A stretch of DNA of 64,000 bases from Rossellomorea vietnamensis (lineage in GTDB: Bacteria > Bacillota > Bacilli > Bacillales > Bacillaceae_B). The stretch spans positions 242,210 to 306,209 of the forward strand of contig NZ_VTEI01000003.1 in assembly GCF_008180415.1 (NCBI RefSeq), written 5' to 3'. The notes under the pieces were generated by a model. That model was given only the letters and a program-made list of their open reading frames with translations, ran no database searches and was not told where the DNA came from. Both the position numbers and the translations under genes were made by a program. Positions 7,856 through 16,976 of the stretch are shown in pieces. Positions within the stretch are counted from its first letter, which is position 1, and each line of letters begins with the position of its first letter.

Positions 7856-10144
7856 ATGGGAAGAATAAGCAAGAAGATTCTTAAGAGAGCTATGAAAGTG
7901 GCGGCTGCGACTACTATTGCAGCAACTGGGTTAGCGGGACTGCATATGGAGAACGAGGTATCAGCAGAAACGGCTTCCACGCCTAAATCCGGTGTCAAGA
8001 ACGTCATTATGGTTATCGCTGATGGAGCAGGAATCCCTTACTACTCAGCTAACCGCTACATGAATGACAACCCTGAAACAAAAGATATGGAGCCTACAGT
8101 ATTCGACCCATACTTCGTCGGACTGCAAACAACTTATGCACATGATCCTGATGAAAATGTAACTGATTCTGCATCTGCTGCAACTGCTATGGCAACTGGA
8201 TACAAAACATATAATGCCGGTATCGGTGTAGATGAAAATGGAAAATCTGTTAAAACCGTTTTAGAGCAGGCTAAGGAAGACGGCATGGCTACAGGGCTTG
8301 TGGCCACTTCTGAAATCACGCACGCAACACCTGCAGCCTACGCGGCACACGAACTAAGCCGCCGTGACATGGATAACATTGCTGATGATTACTATAATGA
8401 AATGATCAACGGAGAACATAAGGTAGACGTACTGCTTGGAGGCGGACTGAAAAACTTCGATCCTGCAGCAGGACGCAAGAATGAAGGCAACCTGGTTGAT
8501 AAATTCCAAAAAGACGGATACAGCTTTGTTGATAATAAAGCCGATCTTCTAAAGGATGACAACGAGCAGATATTGGGATTATTCGCGAGTGGCGGACTTC
8601 CTAAAGCAATCGATCGTACTGATTCCATTCCTTCACTTGAAGACATGTCAAAAGCAGCCATCGATCGTTTAAGCAAGGATGAAGATGGATTCTTCTTAAT
8701 GGTTGAAGCCAGCCAGATCGATTGGGCCGGACATGATAATGATATCGTTGCCGCAATGAGTGAAATGGATGAATATGCAAAAACATTCGAATATATCATG
8801 GACTGGGCAGAGGAAGACGGCGAAACGCTTGTCATCGCTACTGCTGACCACAGCACAGGCGGCCTTTCCATGGGTGCTGGTCCTGGATACAACTTCCATG
8901 TTGATCCAATCAAAGCGTTCAAAAAATCTCCTGACTTCATCGCTGCTGAAATTGCCGGCGGAGCGGATGTTGAGGCAACACTAAAAAAACACATTGACCT
9001 GGACTTGTCTCCAGAAGAAATTCAATCTGTAAAAGATGCAAAAGGCGGATCTGCAATAGATGCAGCTGTTGAGAAAATCGCTGACAACCGTTCTATGGCA
9101 GGCTGGACGACTGGCGGACACACAGGTGAAGAAGTCCCTGTATTGGCTTACGGCCCCCGTTCAGAGGAAGTGTTTGGAATGATCGATAACACCAAACATG
9201 CTGAAGTAATTTTTGATATCCTTGCAGACAACCAGGATGTTAATGTTACAAAGTTAATCGGTTCTGATCGTGTAGAGACAGCTGTAAAAGTATCAAATGA
9301 ACTTTACCCTGTGGGCTTTGCCAAGGATAAAGCAGACAAAACAGTCGTGCTTGCTACTGGCGAAAACTTTGCTGACGCTCTTTCTGCAGGACCGCTGGCT
9401 GCAAAACACGGAAATGCTCCAATCTTGTTAAACAGAGGAAAGAATTTAGATCCTGCTGTGACAGCCGAACTTGAAAGACTGGGTGCTGAAAAAGTCGTAA
9501 TCCTTGGCGGTACCGCGGCCATCTCTGCTGATATCCATACAGCTCTTAAAGACGATTACACTGTGACACGCATCTCTGGCGACACACGTTTTGAAACAAA
9601 TGAAAAGATCAACAAAGAATTAGGCAGCGTTGAGGGAGTATTTGTTACTTCAGGCCATAACTTTGCGGATGCTTTAGCAGCTGCACCAATTGCTTCTGCC
9701 AACAACTGGGCAATCGTTTTAACGGATAAAGACGCAATGGATACCAGCACTTTTGCTTACCTAAAAGGAAAAGATGTTGTGGTAACCGGCGGAACAGCTG
9801 CAGTCAGCAACTCCGTTTATAATAAAATCAAAACAGAAAGCAAATCAATCAAACGAATCTCTGGCGATGACCGTTATGAAACCCTTGCTAGCCTGAACAC
9901 TGAATTCGCATCTGCTATGGAATCCCATACTTTAGTAGTTACTACAGGCCTTGACTTCCCGGATGCTCTTACCGCTTCTGCCCTGTCTGTAAATACCAAA
10001 GCACCATTAATCCTTGTAGGACAAGACATGGATTCAAGTGTTAATCAATTCATCGAGACTTACAAAAAAGAAAACAACGTCACAGAAGCGATCATCGTGG
10101 GCGGCTCTGTTGACGAAAGCAAGCTTGAGAGCATTACAAAGTAA
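7856..10144 (+). CDS. Alkaline phosphatase fused to three CWB2 cell-wall-binding repeats
   Basis: 762 residues: a signal peptide (about 1-37), a PhoA-type phosphatase (about 45-455) and CWB2 repeats (about 463-762). Active-site features visible: D55 in MVIADGAG (metal), nucleophile S105 in TDSASAATAMATG, the EASQIDWAGHDND block, TADHSTGG and GGHTGEE (metal ligands). The CWB2 units show GSDRVETA, SGDTRFETN and SGDDRYETL starts. The enzyme hydrolyses phosphate monoesters outside the cell and would be held on the wall rather than released. RBS AGGAGG is about 8 nt before the ATG, and a PhoP box lies upstream. Family phosphatases are normally about 450 residues, so the CWB2 tail is an extension. 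Confidence 0.95.
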   Translation: MGRISKKILKRAMKVAAATTIAATGLAGLHMENEVSAETASTPKSGVKNVIMVIADGAGIPYYSANRYMNDNPETKDMEPTVFDPYFVGLQTTYAHDPDENVTDSASAATAMATGYKTYNAGIGVDENGKSVKTVLEQAKEDGMATGLVATSEITHATPAAYAAHELSRRDMDNIADDYYNEMINGEHKVDVLLGGGLKNFDPAAGRKNEGNLVDKFQKDGYSFVDNKADLLKDDNEQILGLFASGGLPKAIDRTDSIPSLEDMSKAAIDRLSKDEDGFFLMVEASQIDWAGHDNDIVAAMSEMDEYAKTFEYIMDWAEEDGETLVIATADHSTGGLSMGAGPGYNFHVDPIKAFKKSPDFIAAEIAGGADVEATLKKHIDLDLSPEEIQSVKDAKGGSAIDAAVEKIADNRSMAGWTTGGHTGEEVPVLAYGPRSEEVFGMIDNTKHAEVIFDILADNQDVNVTKLIGSDRVETAVKVSNELYPVGFAKDKADKTVVLATGENFADALSAGPLAAKHGNAPILLNRGKNLDPAVTAELERLGAEKVVILGGTAAISADIHTALKDDYTVTRISGDTRFETNEKINKELGSVEGVFVTSGHNFADALAAAPIASANNWAIVLTDKDAMDTSTFAYLKGKDVVVTGGTAAVSNSVYNKIKTESKSIKRISGDDRYETLASLNTEFASAMESHTLVVTTGLDFPDALTASALSVNTKAPLILVGQDMDSSVNQFIETYKKENNVTEAIIVGGSVDESKLESITK

Positions 10145-10172
10145 ATAACAGTACAATCCATTATTACTTTTT

Positions 10173-10207
10173 AAAAGGCTGACTTCTCCGAGTCAGCCTT
10201 TTTTTAA
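10173..10207 (+). terminator. Intrinsic terminator of the alkaline phosphatase gene
   Basis: AAAAGGCTGACT, loop TCTCCG, AGTCAGCCTTTT plus a T-run. The following gap 10208-10680 shows no gene or structure that I can support. Confidence 0.9.
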
Positions 10208-10681
10208 TCTTTCATTAGCACAATTGTTTCGAAAGAAAGGTAACCTTTCTCAATCGCCTTCTATCATTTCAACTACCTTTTCCCTTCTTTCCATAGAAAG
10301 GTTTGTAAAGTTTTGCTAAAATTTCATCTCGTCTATAGTACCGGGTAATATTTCATACCCAGAACATCAAAACGAGATATGCTGCCTGCCATTCTATTTA
10401 TACCCTTCTCTATTAAAGAGCCTATTGCCTCATTTTTTCTGGAACTTATATATTTTCTATGTGCCCATGGGCTTGCTTTCCCTCAATATAGTGAAGGTAT
10501 TTACAAATTATTAACTTGTTAAAATATACTACTCTGTACTATCCTTTCCATTAGAGCAGCACTATGAAACTCTTTTTTTACAGAGAAATATCTCCCTTGC
10601 CAAAGCGGCAGGCGGCATTCGGAATAAGATGGTCCAACAGTATGCTTTACTTTACTAGCACACTAACCCTATCCAGATATT

Positions 10682-10725
10682 AACATCTTTTCATTTTCAA
10701 ATGAAAACAGGTGTTGGTATATAAA
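10682..10725 (+). promoter_or_regulatory. Palindrome and -10 upstream of the HNH nuclease gene
   Basis: TTTTCATTT, TC, AAATGAAAA is a perfect inverted repeat (about 10688-10707), embedded in wider dyad arms AACATC and GGTGTT. TATAAA (10720-10725) could be the -10. This may be a regulator site; no regulator can be named. Confidence 0.35.
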
Positions 10726-10747
10726 ATTACATACAGGAGGCATTTCT

Positions 10748-11380
10748 ATGTTGAAGAAATTGATAATGTTTGTTTTTGCCCTGCTTATCTCGTTTGCCGC
10801 TTTACAATTTGACCTGCAGACCGCTTCGGCGTTTCTGTCTGGAACACCATCCAAGTCTGCGGCTCAATCTCAGTTGAACTCACTAACGGTGAAGTCTGAA
10901 AGCTCCATGTCCGGTTACTCCCGCGAAAAATTCCCGCACTGGAGCAGCCAAGGCGGCGGCTGTGATACCCGCCAGCTAGTGCTTCAGCGTGATGCTGATT
11001 ACTACAGCGGCAATTGTCCTGTCACATCCGGCAAATGGTACAGCTACTATGACGGGGTGACTGTCTACTCTCCATCCGAGCTGGACATCGATCATATGGT
11101 CCCTCTAGCTGAAGCATGGCGTTCAGGTGCCAGCAGCTGGACAACAGACAAGCGCGAGGATTTCGCCAACGACCTCAGCGGCCCGCGTCTGATTGCCGTA
11201 ACTGCCAGCTCCAACCGATCCAAAGGTGACCAAGATCCTTCAACGTGGAAGCCAACCCGCTACAGTGCCCATTGCGGATACGCCAAGTGGTGGATCAATA
11301 CGAAGTACGAATGGAACCTGAGCCTGCAATCGTCTGAAAAGTCTGCGCTGCAAACTATGCTCAACACATGTCACTACTAA
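10748..11380 (+). CDS. Secreted HNH-family endonuclease
   Basis: 210 residues with a signal peptide ending near TASA (residue about 28). The nuclease core contains LDIDHMVPLAEAW (the H-D-H of the HNH/beta-beta-alpha-metal fold), then FANDLSGPRLIAVTAS, SNRSKGDQDP and WKP, the pattern of extracellular HNH nucleases related to the DUF1524 group. Four Cys residues (CD, NCP, HCG, TCHY) may form disulfides, suiting an exported enzyme. A likely role is nonspecific DNA or RNA degradation for nutrient (phosphate) gain; the PhoP-box phosphatase next door fits, but no shared promoter is visible. RBS AGGAGG is 6-7 nt before the ATG. Confidence 0.88.
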   Translation: MLKKLIMFVFALLISFAALQFDLQTASAFLSGTPSKSAAQSQLNSLTVKSESSMSGYSREKFPHWSSQGGGCDTRQLVLQRDADYYSGNCPVTSGKWYSYYDGVTVYSPSELDIDHMVPLAEAWRSGASSWTTDKREDFANDLSGPRLIAVTASSNRSKGDQDPSTWKPTRYSAHCGYAKWWINTKYEWNLSLQSSEKSALQTMLNTCHY

Positions 11381-11452
11381 ACTATTATGGCTGCAGGATT
11401 TTGCTGGCACCATTCACACCTAATCATTTTTAAGACAGGAGGAGGCAATTCT

Positions 11453-11695
11453 TTGGATAAGAAGTCGACCATCTTTACCGCAACCCACGGAGTCATGACC
11501 TCTGAAGTTGGCGTGATCAGCGGAGAACTCGAACTGAGAACCACCTGTGATGACAACGGCATGCTCACACTCGCCATAACGTATGTTGATGCTGATGAAT
11601 GGTACACATTGCCTGGCGAAGACTACAAGCTTCATGACCTTCGTGACCATGAAGTCGTCCACCGGATGCTCGCCAAAGTGCTGGAACGCCCTTAA
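11453..11695 (+). CDS. Small conserved-looking protein of unknown function (80 aa)
   Basis: I placed the start at the TTG at 11453 because AGGAGGAGG lies about 8-10 nt upstream; the open frame extends to 11387 but lacks an RBS there. The product is acidic and soluble, containing YVDADEWYTLPGEDYKLHD, with no signal or membrane segment. It follows the HNH nuclease by about 70 bp and ends before a strong hairpin. Not recognised. An overlapping antisense frame is a shadow. Confidence 0.6.
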   Translation: MDKKSTIFTATHGVMTSEVGVISGELELRTTCDDNGMLTLAITYVDADEWYTLPGEDYKLHDLRDHEVVHRMLAKVLERP

Positions 11696-11718
11696 CAAAA
11701 TCGGGTACCCTCTTGAAT

Positions 11719-11752
11719 TCCCCGGCGTATGGTTTATGCCGGGGGATTTATT
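11719..11752 (+). terminator. Intrinsic terminator
   Basis: CCCCGGC, an 11-base loop and GCCGGGG, then ATTTATTG. The stem is strong and the T-tract weak. Confidence 0.75.
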
Positions 11753-11872
11753 GTAAGCAAATAGAAGATGAGCAAACAGCAGCTTTTAGACTCAGGCTGT
11801 AAACCCGCAGGAAATCACCCTCGTTCAAGACCTTCAAGAAACATCACAAGAACCGTCCCTCAGCAGCACCAT

Positions 11873-12790
11873 TCAGCCTTGTGGCGACACTGGTCCAGCA
11901 ATGCCAAGAAACAAAGGTCTCGCCATACTCTTCTTGCTGGCAAGATGCTTCTCCCCTTCCTGCTTCCATTTCTCAAGCTTTTTCAAAAATTCGTCCGACT
12001 TATCAAGCTGGTCCCTGTTAGCGCTGGATCGCGTCTCCTCCGGTACACCAACTTTTCCCCTGGACCTGGTCAGGATCGCTTTTTCAAAATATAAAAACGA
12101 ATGGATTTTCTTACCGGGGTTCTTTTGGTGGTACTGATCCAGAATCTCCTTCATCCAGACGATGAGCTCAGAACTCTCCACATCAAGATGGCAAACTCTT
12201 TTAATGCCTCTGATTTGTTTCTGGGAAATCGATGAACCGGATTGCCGCAGCTTTAAAAACGCATTCGTGACTTCCTGGATTTTGTCCTGCAATGGACTGT
12301 TTAGTTCCAGGGAGTCTTCCATCGACTCTTGATCTTTGATCTCTTTTTCTTTTTTTTCTTTTCTATCTTTCTTAAGTTCTTCTTGTTCTGCCGCAGTGGT
12401 TTCCCCATATTCCTCCAGCTGATTGGAGGCCGTTCTGTCGTTTTCTCGGAAAAAAAATTCATCACGTTCGTCCTGTAAAATCGTGAACAAGGTGCCATAC
12501 TTCGTTTCCTCTGTTTTAATAAACTTTAAATTTACAAGGCGGTCAATACTGCGCTTGATTGTACCCGAAGATGGCACCTTTATATTGCCGTTGGCGACAT
12601 AAAATAAGTCCTCCGTGAGCAATGAATACGATCGCAGATACTGCCCGCTCTCCACTTTCACTTCATTTTTCCAAACAGGGCCTTTTTCTACAGCTCTTGC
12701 CGCAATCAGCAGATAGAGCCGCAGCGTCAATGGCTCACACCAAATTCTTTCCACAACCTTCTGCTCCACAAAAACACTTCCATTCGTCAT
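11873..12790 (-). CDS. DnaD/phage-replisome-like winged-helix protein
   Basis: About 305 residues. The N-terminal 110 residues (LRLYLLIAARA, SGQYLRSYSLLTEDL, GTIKRSIDRLVNLKFI) read as the winged helix of DnaD-like replication proteins. A highly charged linker (EELKKDRKEKKEKEIKDQE) leads to a C-terminal helical part with HSFLYFEKAIL, resembling phage replication-initiation proteins. I chose ATG 12790 (9 nt after AGGAGG) over GTG 12796. Such proteins load or organise the replisome on phages and plasmids; here no other phage genes are adjacent, so it may be domesticated. Function is inferred from architecture only. Confidence 0.65.
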   Translation of the reverse strand: MTNGSVFVEQKVVERIWCEPLTLRLYLLIAARAVEKGPVWKNEVKVESGQYLRSYSLLTEDLFYVANGNIKVPSSGTIKRSIDRLVNLKFIKTEETKYGTLFTILQDERDEFFFRENDRTASNQLEEYGETTAAEQEELKKDRKEKKEKEIKDQESMEDSLELNSPLQDKIQEVTNAFLKLRQSGSSISQKQIRGIKRVCHLDVESSELIVWMKEILDQYHQKNPGKKIHSFLYFEKAILTRSRGKVGVPEETRSSANRDQLDKSDEFLKKLEKWKQEGEKHLASKKSMARPLFLGIAGPVSPQG

Positions 12791-13117
12791 ATCCACTTAC
12801 CTCCTATGTTTTGTACTCACCTACTATGTAGAAGCAATGAGCTGAAATGGACACCAAATTTTTAAAAAAGTTGGGTGCAAATATAGAGAGCACTGAAAAT
12901 CTACCGAATTTTATAGGTTACTTGCTTTAACCTAAGATAAAGTCAACTATCCTTCCTTAAAGAGGAAGAAAGGTTTTTTCTTGCTCTCTATCCTGCATCA
13001 GCATTAGAATCCTTTGCTATTTTTTATTTGCCTGCCACCGCTGGAAAGATAGAAGGGTGCTAATTAAAGCCACTGACCGGTGGTGCTTAACTATGTAGTT
13101 CAGTGTTTTGGATAGTA

Positions 13118-13345
13118 AATAGAGGAAAGAGATTCCCTTATTTCTTAGAAAACTCTAAGAAAAGCTAAAATAGGGGAATAAATTTCCCTTAATTAGCTTA
13201 ATACGCTAGAAAAATTGTACTTTTTATCATATAACGGAAAAAAGTTCCTCTATTCTCCCCGTAATAAGCTTGAAATTGCAGATAAGGGAAAAAAGTTCCC
13301 TTATTTACGGCTGAGTAACTAATTAAGGGAATGACTGGACGATTT
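13118..13345. repeat. Four-hairpin element H1 (forward copy)
   Basis: Four imperfect palindromes of the type AATAGGGGAA...TTCCCTTAATT occur with their TTCC(C) markers at 13133, 13184, 13245 and 13296, i.e. 51, 61 and 51 bp apart. The last is near perfect: AAGGGAA, AAAAG, TTCCCTT. The same layout (52, 61, 52) appears inverted at 43440-43665, including the flank ATTTACGGCTGAGTAACTAA. The rest of 12838-13436 has no gene; a hairpin with a T-run lies at about 12946-12990. Confidence 0.7.
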
Positions 13346-13441
13346 TTTCTCTCTAAAGCCCATTACATTATTCACCCAACCAAGCGGAGCGGGCCTCCTT
13401 AACAAAAAAACAGCACTCTTTCATAAAATTTTATGAAAAAG

Positions 13442-13480
13442 GCAGAATCGCTCTTGGAAGTGAGCGATTCTGCCTTTAAA
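13442..13480 (+). terminator. Hairpin terminator (AGAATCG family)
   Basis: GGCAGAATCGCTC, loop, GAGCGATTCTGCC followed by TTTA. Same stem family as 7147 and 43313. No forward gene ends directly upstream, so it may travel with element H1. Confidence 0.6.
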
Positions 13481-13670
13481 CTAATTGTTGGATTTTTCAG
13501 CGGCCTCCAAATATATCACTCCATTTTTTTCACAAAAAACCTATTAATATTTAGAACTTCTGCTAAGGTGATTTATGAGTGGTTATATTTTACAAGGATT
13601 GGGCTTTCTCTTTGAAAAGGAAGGTACCTAAGAGCTTTTGAAATTCTTTCTGTAAAAAAAGAAACCCAAT

Positions 13671-13697
13671 TGAGACAAAAGTCATTCTTCTAACGTC
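13671..13697 (+). promoter_or_regulatory. Putative ECF (SigM/SigW-like) autoregulatory promoter
   Basis: TGAGAC (13671-13676), 17 bp, CGTC (13694-13697) resembles the Bacillus ECF consensus TGAAAC-N16/17-CGTC and lies 35 bp before the sigma-factor ATG. ECF factors usually transcribe their own operon, so autoregulation is likely. Confidence 0.55.
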
Positions 13698-13731
13698 TAA
13701 GAATCAAAAATAGAAAATAAGGGGTTATGAG

Positions 13732-14289
13732 ATGGAGGTAAAACTGAATAAAGAGTTTATCGAAAGTGAGCACGGAGAAGTTGGGATAGAGTATTTCGAG
13801 CAAATAATCCAATCCAATGAAAAAGCTGTTGTCCAATTTGCCTACACGTATGTGAAGGATTGGTCCGTCGCTGAGGATATATCTCAAGAAGTATTTATTA
13901 AAGTTTACAAAAATATGTTGTCTTTTGACCATCGTTCGAAATTGAAAACTTGGCTGTTCAGCATCACGGCCAATGAATGTAAAGATTATCTCAGGAAAAC
14001 CAATAGAAGAACAAAATGGTGGGAACATCTCGTACAGAGCAGTCCAAAGCAGGACCGGGATACACCTGAAACCATTCTCCTTCAAAATGAAGAAAGTCAT
14101 TCTATAGGTGAGGCCTTGCTGACCCTTCCTGTCAAATACCGTGAAGTCCTGGTTCTGTATTACTATGAAGACTTATCCACAGAAGAAATAAGCCAGTTAT
14201 TAGGCGTGAATTCATCCACGGTCAGGACAAGGCTTGCCCGTGGACGTACAAACCTTAAAGACCTGAGAGAAGGAGGCCGGTTATCATGA
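13732..14289 (+). CDS. ECF-family RNA polymerase sigma factor
   Basis: 185 residues. Region 2 spans about 30-95 (AYTYVKDWSVAEDISQEVF, then FDHRSKLKTWLFSITANEC) and region 4 about 125-175 (ALLTLPVKYREVLVLYYYEDLS, helix-turn-helix SQLLGVNSSTVRTRLARGR). It directs RNA polymerase to stress or envelope promoters. RBS GAGATGGAGG is weak and overlaps the start. The stop overlaps the ATG of the next gene by 4 nt, typical of a sigma/anti-sigma pair. Confidence 0.94.
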   Translation: MEVKLNKEFIESEHGEVGIEYFEQIIQSNEKAVVQFAYTYVKDWSVAEDISQEVFIKVYKNMLSFDHRSKLKTWLFSITANECKDYLRKTNRRTKWWEHLVQSSPKQDRDTPETILLQNEESHSIGEALLTLPVKYREVLVLYYYEDLSTEEISQLLGVNSSTVRTRLARGRTNLKDLREGGRLS

Positions 14290-15683
14290 AGAACAGGGAT
14301 GAGCAACAAGAAATTAGAAGTTCGTTAAACCAAGATGTATTTTCCAAATATCAATTCAAATCACAGCAAGAGGAAATAATCAAAAGAGCCACTGAAGTCT
14401 CGAAAGCACCGAAGAAAGAAAAATATCACTATTATGGCTTATCTGGAGTTGCAGCAATTCTATTCTCTATTGTCGCATTGTCCTATATCTTAGCTTCTGG
14501 TACGGATAAGGCTCCTGCTTCTCCTCCTGATCAGGAAGAAGAAACAGATAATGACCAAATAGAGGATACCCGCCATGAGTATATAGCTGATCCGGATTTC
14601 CCCTTGACTCCTCACAAGCCTGATGTTTCATTATCAGAAAATGACAAGACAGAGACTGGCCAGACAGAGACTGACCATGTAGAAAAAACGGAAGAAGAAT
14701 GGAAAGCGTATTTTAAAGGATTATATAATGAACAGCGAGAGGAAATTCAAAAACTGCATTTGAAATATGAAAGCTCAAATTCCCGTGATACATCTGAAGT
14801 AGAAATTACAGCAAAATTCGATGAGAAAAGTTTTATTGTAAAGAGCAATCAAACCCATATTGAGAATGGGAGGGTGGTAGTGGACCATTCATATATCTCC
14901 ACTAATAATGAATATATTTTCCTTGATCACCAAAACAAAACCTTTGAACACCAATCATCATCCTCAGAGACAGCTGAAGAATGGAAAAGAGATCGCCCAT
15001 TGTACACAGGAAGACCCCTGTACCACTTGCACGATATGGAATTTAACGGATATTCCTGGACAGTAATTGAACAGAATCTTAAAGAAAACTGGGTTTTAAT
15101 CGAACTAAATAAAACAGATCCTCAAGTATTCTTATTCGAAAGAGGACGTATTAAAGTTCAATATGATTCGGGAGTGATACTGGAGAAGAAGAAGTTCGAT
15201 GGAGAAAACTTTGTCTCCACATTCAAGCTGAAAGAATTAAGGAATAATGACGAGCTGCCTGACTTGACTATTGATAAATCCATCCCAGAGCACTATACAG
15301 ATAGAAAGGAAGTCGAAGCTCACCATGAACGGGCAAAGTTCACCGAAACCCTTTTTGCTCAATCAGAAGAGAAAGTACTGACGAACAATAACAAGATTCA
15401 AGATATGTTTTTTTCTGGTGAAGACGGCCACCTTTCCTTTGTGATGAGAATGCAGGAAGGCGTTTCATCCATAGAAGGCCAGGAAGCAGGAGAGAAATTC
15501 ATTGAGGAAATTACTGCGGCTGCAAACGCTTCTGAACCATTCCAACAGAAAAATACAACCGTTTGGGCCGAGGGACAGTATGATTTTACAATTAGGGTCG
15601 AGCTTCCCGAAACAGAGTTTTTATATGGGAGATTGGAAGGTTCGGAAATTGTTTGGGAAAGTAAAGCCTATGGGGAGTATTGA
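14286..15683 (+). CDS. Membrane anti-sigma factor with large extracytoplasmic sensor domain
   Basis: 465 residues. A short cytoplasmic N-terminus (about 1-53), one membrane helix (GVAAILFSIVALSYILASG, about 55-73), an acidic linker rich in Glu/Asp/Thr, then about 330 external residues. Position and 4-nt overlap with the ECF sigma gene identify it as the cognate anti-sigma factor. No zinc-finger HxxxCxxC motif is visible in the N-terminus. The ectodomain is unusually long and not recognised; it may respond to ligand or be proteolysed to free the sigma factor. Confidence 0.8.
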   Translation: MKNRDEQQEIRSSLNQDVFSKYQFKSQQEEIIKRATEVSKAPKKEKYHYYGLSGVAAILFSIVALSYILASGTDKAPASPPDQEEETDNDQIEDTRHEYIADPDFPLTPHKPDVSLSENDKTETGQTETDHVEKTEEEWKAYFKGLYNEQREEIQKLHLKYESSNSRDTSEVEITAKFDEKSFIVKSNQTHIENGRVVVDHSYISTNNEYIFLDHQNKTFEHQSSSSETAEEWKRDRPLYTGRPLYHLHDMEFNGYSWTVIEQNLKENWVLIELNKTDPQVFLFERGRIKVQYDSGVILEKKKFDGENFVSTFKLKELRNNDELPDLTIDKSIPEHYTDRKEVEAHHERAKFTETLFAQSEEKVLTNNNKIQDMFFSGEDGHLSFVMRMQEGVSSIEGQEAGEKFIEEITAAANASEPFQQKNTTVWAEGQYDFTIRVELPETEFLYGRLEGSEIVWESKAYGEY

Positions 15684-15730
15684 ATGAGGAACGGTGGGAA
15701 AGGCTCCTTCATCCCTATCCTTTAAACACT

Positions 15731-15765
15731 GAAAAAAACATGTCCTAGTGACATGTTTTTTTCGT
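15731..15765 (+). terminator. Intrinsic terminator of the sigma/anti-sigma operon
   Basis: AAAAAAACATGTC, CTAGT loop region, GACATGTTTTTTT, about 50 bp after the stop codon. The CATGTC/GACATG stem core recurs in several hairpins of the window. Confidence 0.85.
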
Positions 15766-15829
15766 ATGAAGACCAGCCCTTAATCAATAAAATGCCGGCA
15801 TAAGTTATTTATTCCCTCTGTCCTGTCCC

Positions 15830-16816
15830 CTATTCAAACGGATATTTCAACCCCCACTGCCCGCGAATATCATCCATCAGTTTCATGATTTCCAACGATT
15901 CATCCAGCGGCATTACCGGACTTTCTGTCAGCCCTTGTCTCAGGCATCTTCCTACCTCTTCTATTTCAAACGCATAGCCCTTCGACTCCCGGTCATCCGT
16001 GAAGGTCTCTGCTTCCTTGCCGTCCTTATATAAGATGGCTGATTTTGCACTTAGGAAAGAAGGAATGCTAATAGACCCTTTCGTTCCATGAATCGAAGCA
16101 TCCTTGCCTAACTCCACTCTTAACGCCCCATTCAATGCCGCGGTTTTTCCAGAAGCATAGGACAGAATAATCGAAAACTGTTCGTCCACACCTGTTTCAC
16201 CAATATGAGCCGTACTCAGGATTTTCTCAGGGTTTGTCCCCATAATCATGGAGGCAAACGATACAGGATAAATGCCTACATCCAGCAGCGCTCCTCCTCC
16301 AAGATCCGGATTAAGCAGCCTCCACTGGGGATCCCAAGGGGCACGGAATCCTAAATCCGCTTTCATTAACAGGACCTCGCCGATCTCCCCATTCGCTATC
16401 CATTCTCTCACCTTCACAATCGAAGGAAGAAAACGAGTCCACATTGCCTCCATTAAGAAAAGCTTTTGATCTCGCGCAAACTCAATGATCTCCTCCAGTT
16501 CTCCACTGTTTACGGTAAACGGCTTCTCGCACAACACAGCCTTCCCCGCACGAAGACATGCCAGGGCATTCTCTTTATGAAAAGGGTGCGGCGTAGCAAT
16601 ATAAACCGCATCTACTTCCGAATCCTGCAATAGTTCCTCGTAACTGCCGTAGGCACGGGAAACCCCGTATTCTTCAGCAAACTTCTTCGCACTCTCTAAT
16701 GACCGCGAACCGACAGCCGTCCGTTCTGTATTTTCAGCAAATGCTAGGTCTTTCGCAAACACACCTGCAATGCCTCCTGTTCCCATAATTCCCCATTTAA
16801 TCATTTTCTCGTTCAT
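15830..16816 (-). CDS. Gfo/Idh/MocA-family oxidoreductase
   Basis: 328 residues with an N-terminal NAD(P)-binding motif (GIMGTGGIAGVFA), VYIATPHPFHKENALACL and the catalytic-lysine motif CEKPFTVN, then the alpha/beta C-terminal domain containing GGGALLDVGIYPV. These enzymes oxidise or reduce sugars, inositols and related polyols or dihydrodiols; substrate is not determinable. ATG 16816 is preceded by AAGGAGCGGATGGAG. Monocistronic; array R2 starts about 160 bp upstream of its start codon. Confidence 0.92.
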   Translation of the reverse strand: MNEKMIKWGIMGTGGIAGVFAKDLAFAENTERTAVGSRSLESAKKFAEEYGVSRAYGSYEELLQDSEVDAVYIATPHPFHKENALACLRAGKAVLCEKPFTVNSGELEEIIEFARDQKLFLMEAMWTRFLPSIVKVREWIANGEIGEVLLMKADLGFRAPWDPQWRLLNPDLGGGALLDVGIYPVSFASMIMGTNPEKILSTAHIGETGVDEQFSIILSYASGKTAALNGALRVELGKDASIHGTKGSISIPSFLSAKSAILYKDGKEAETFTDDRESKGYAFEIEEVGRCLRQGLTESPVMPLDESLEIMKLMDDIRGQWGLKYPFE

Positions 16817-16976
16817 CGCTCCATCCGCTCCTTTAGTATTTTAGTTGCTTTATATTCACCAGGCTGCCCGGTAATTTCCTCTACAGGTTGAGTATAACAC
16901 GGGATGAAGGAACAGGTGTCCTTTGCCCCCTCCATAAAAAGGTGATGGAATGAATCTGTGCTTGAGCGCTCCACCG

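Noticed and set aside
13433-13615. 60-codon forward frame starting in a terminator hairpin
   Set aside because: Its first 20 codons are the AGAATCG hairpin; no RBS, and a neighbouring repeat explains the rest.
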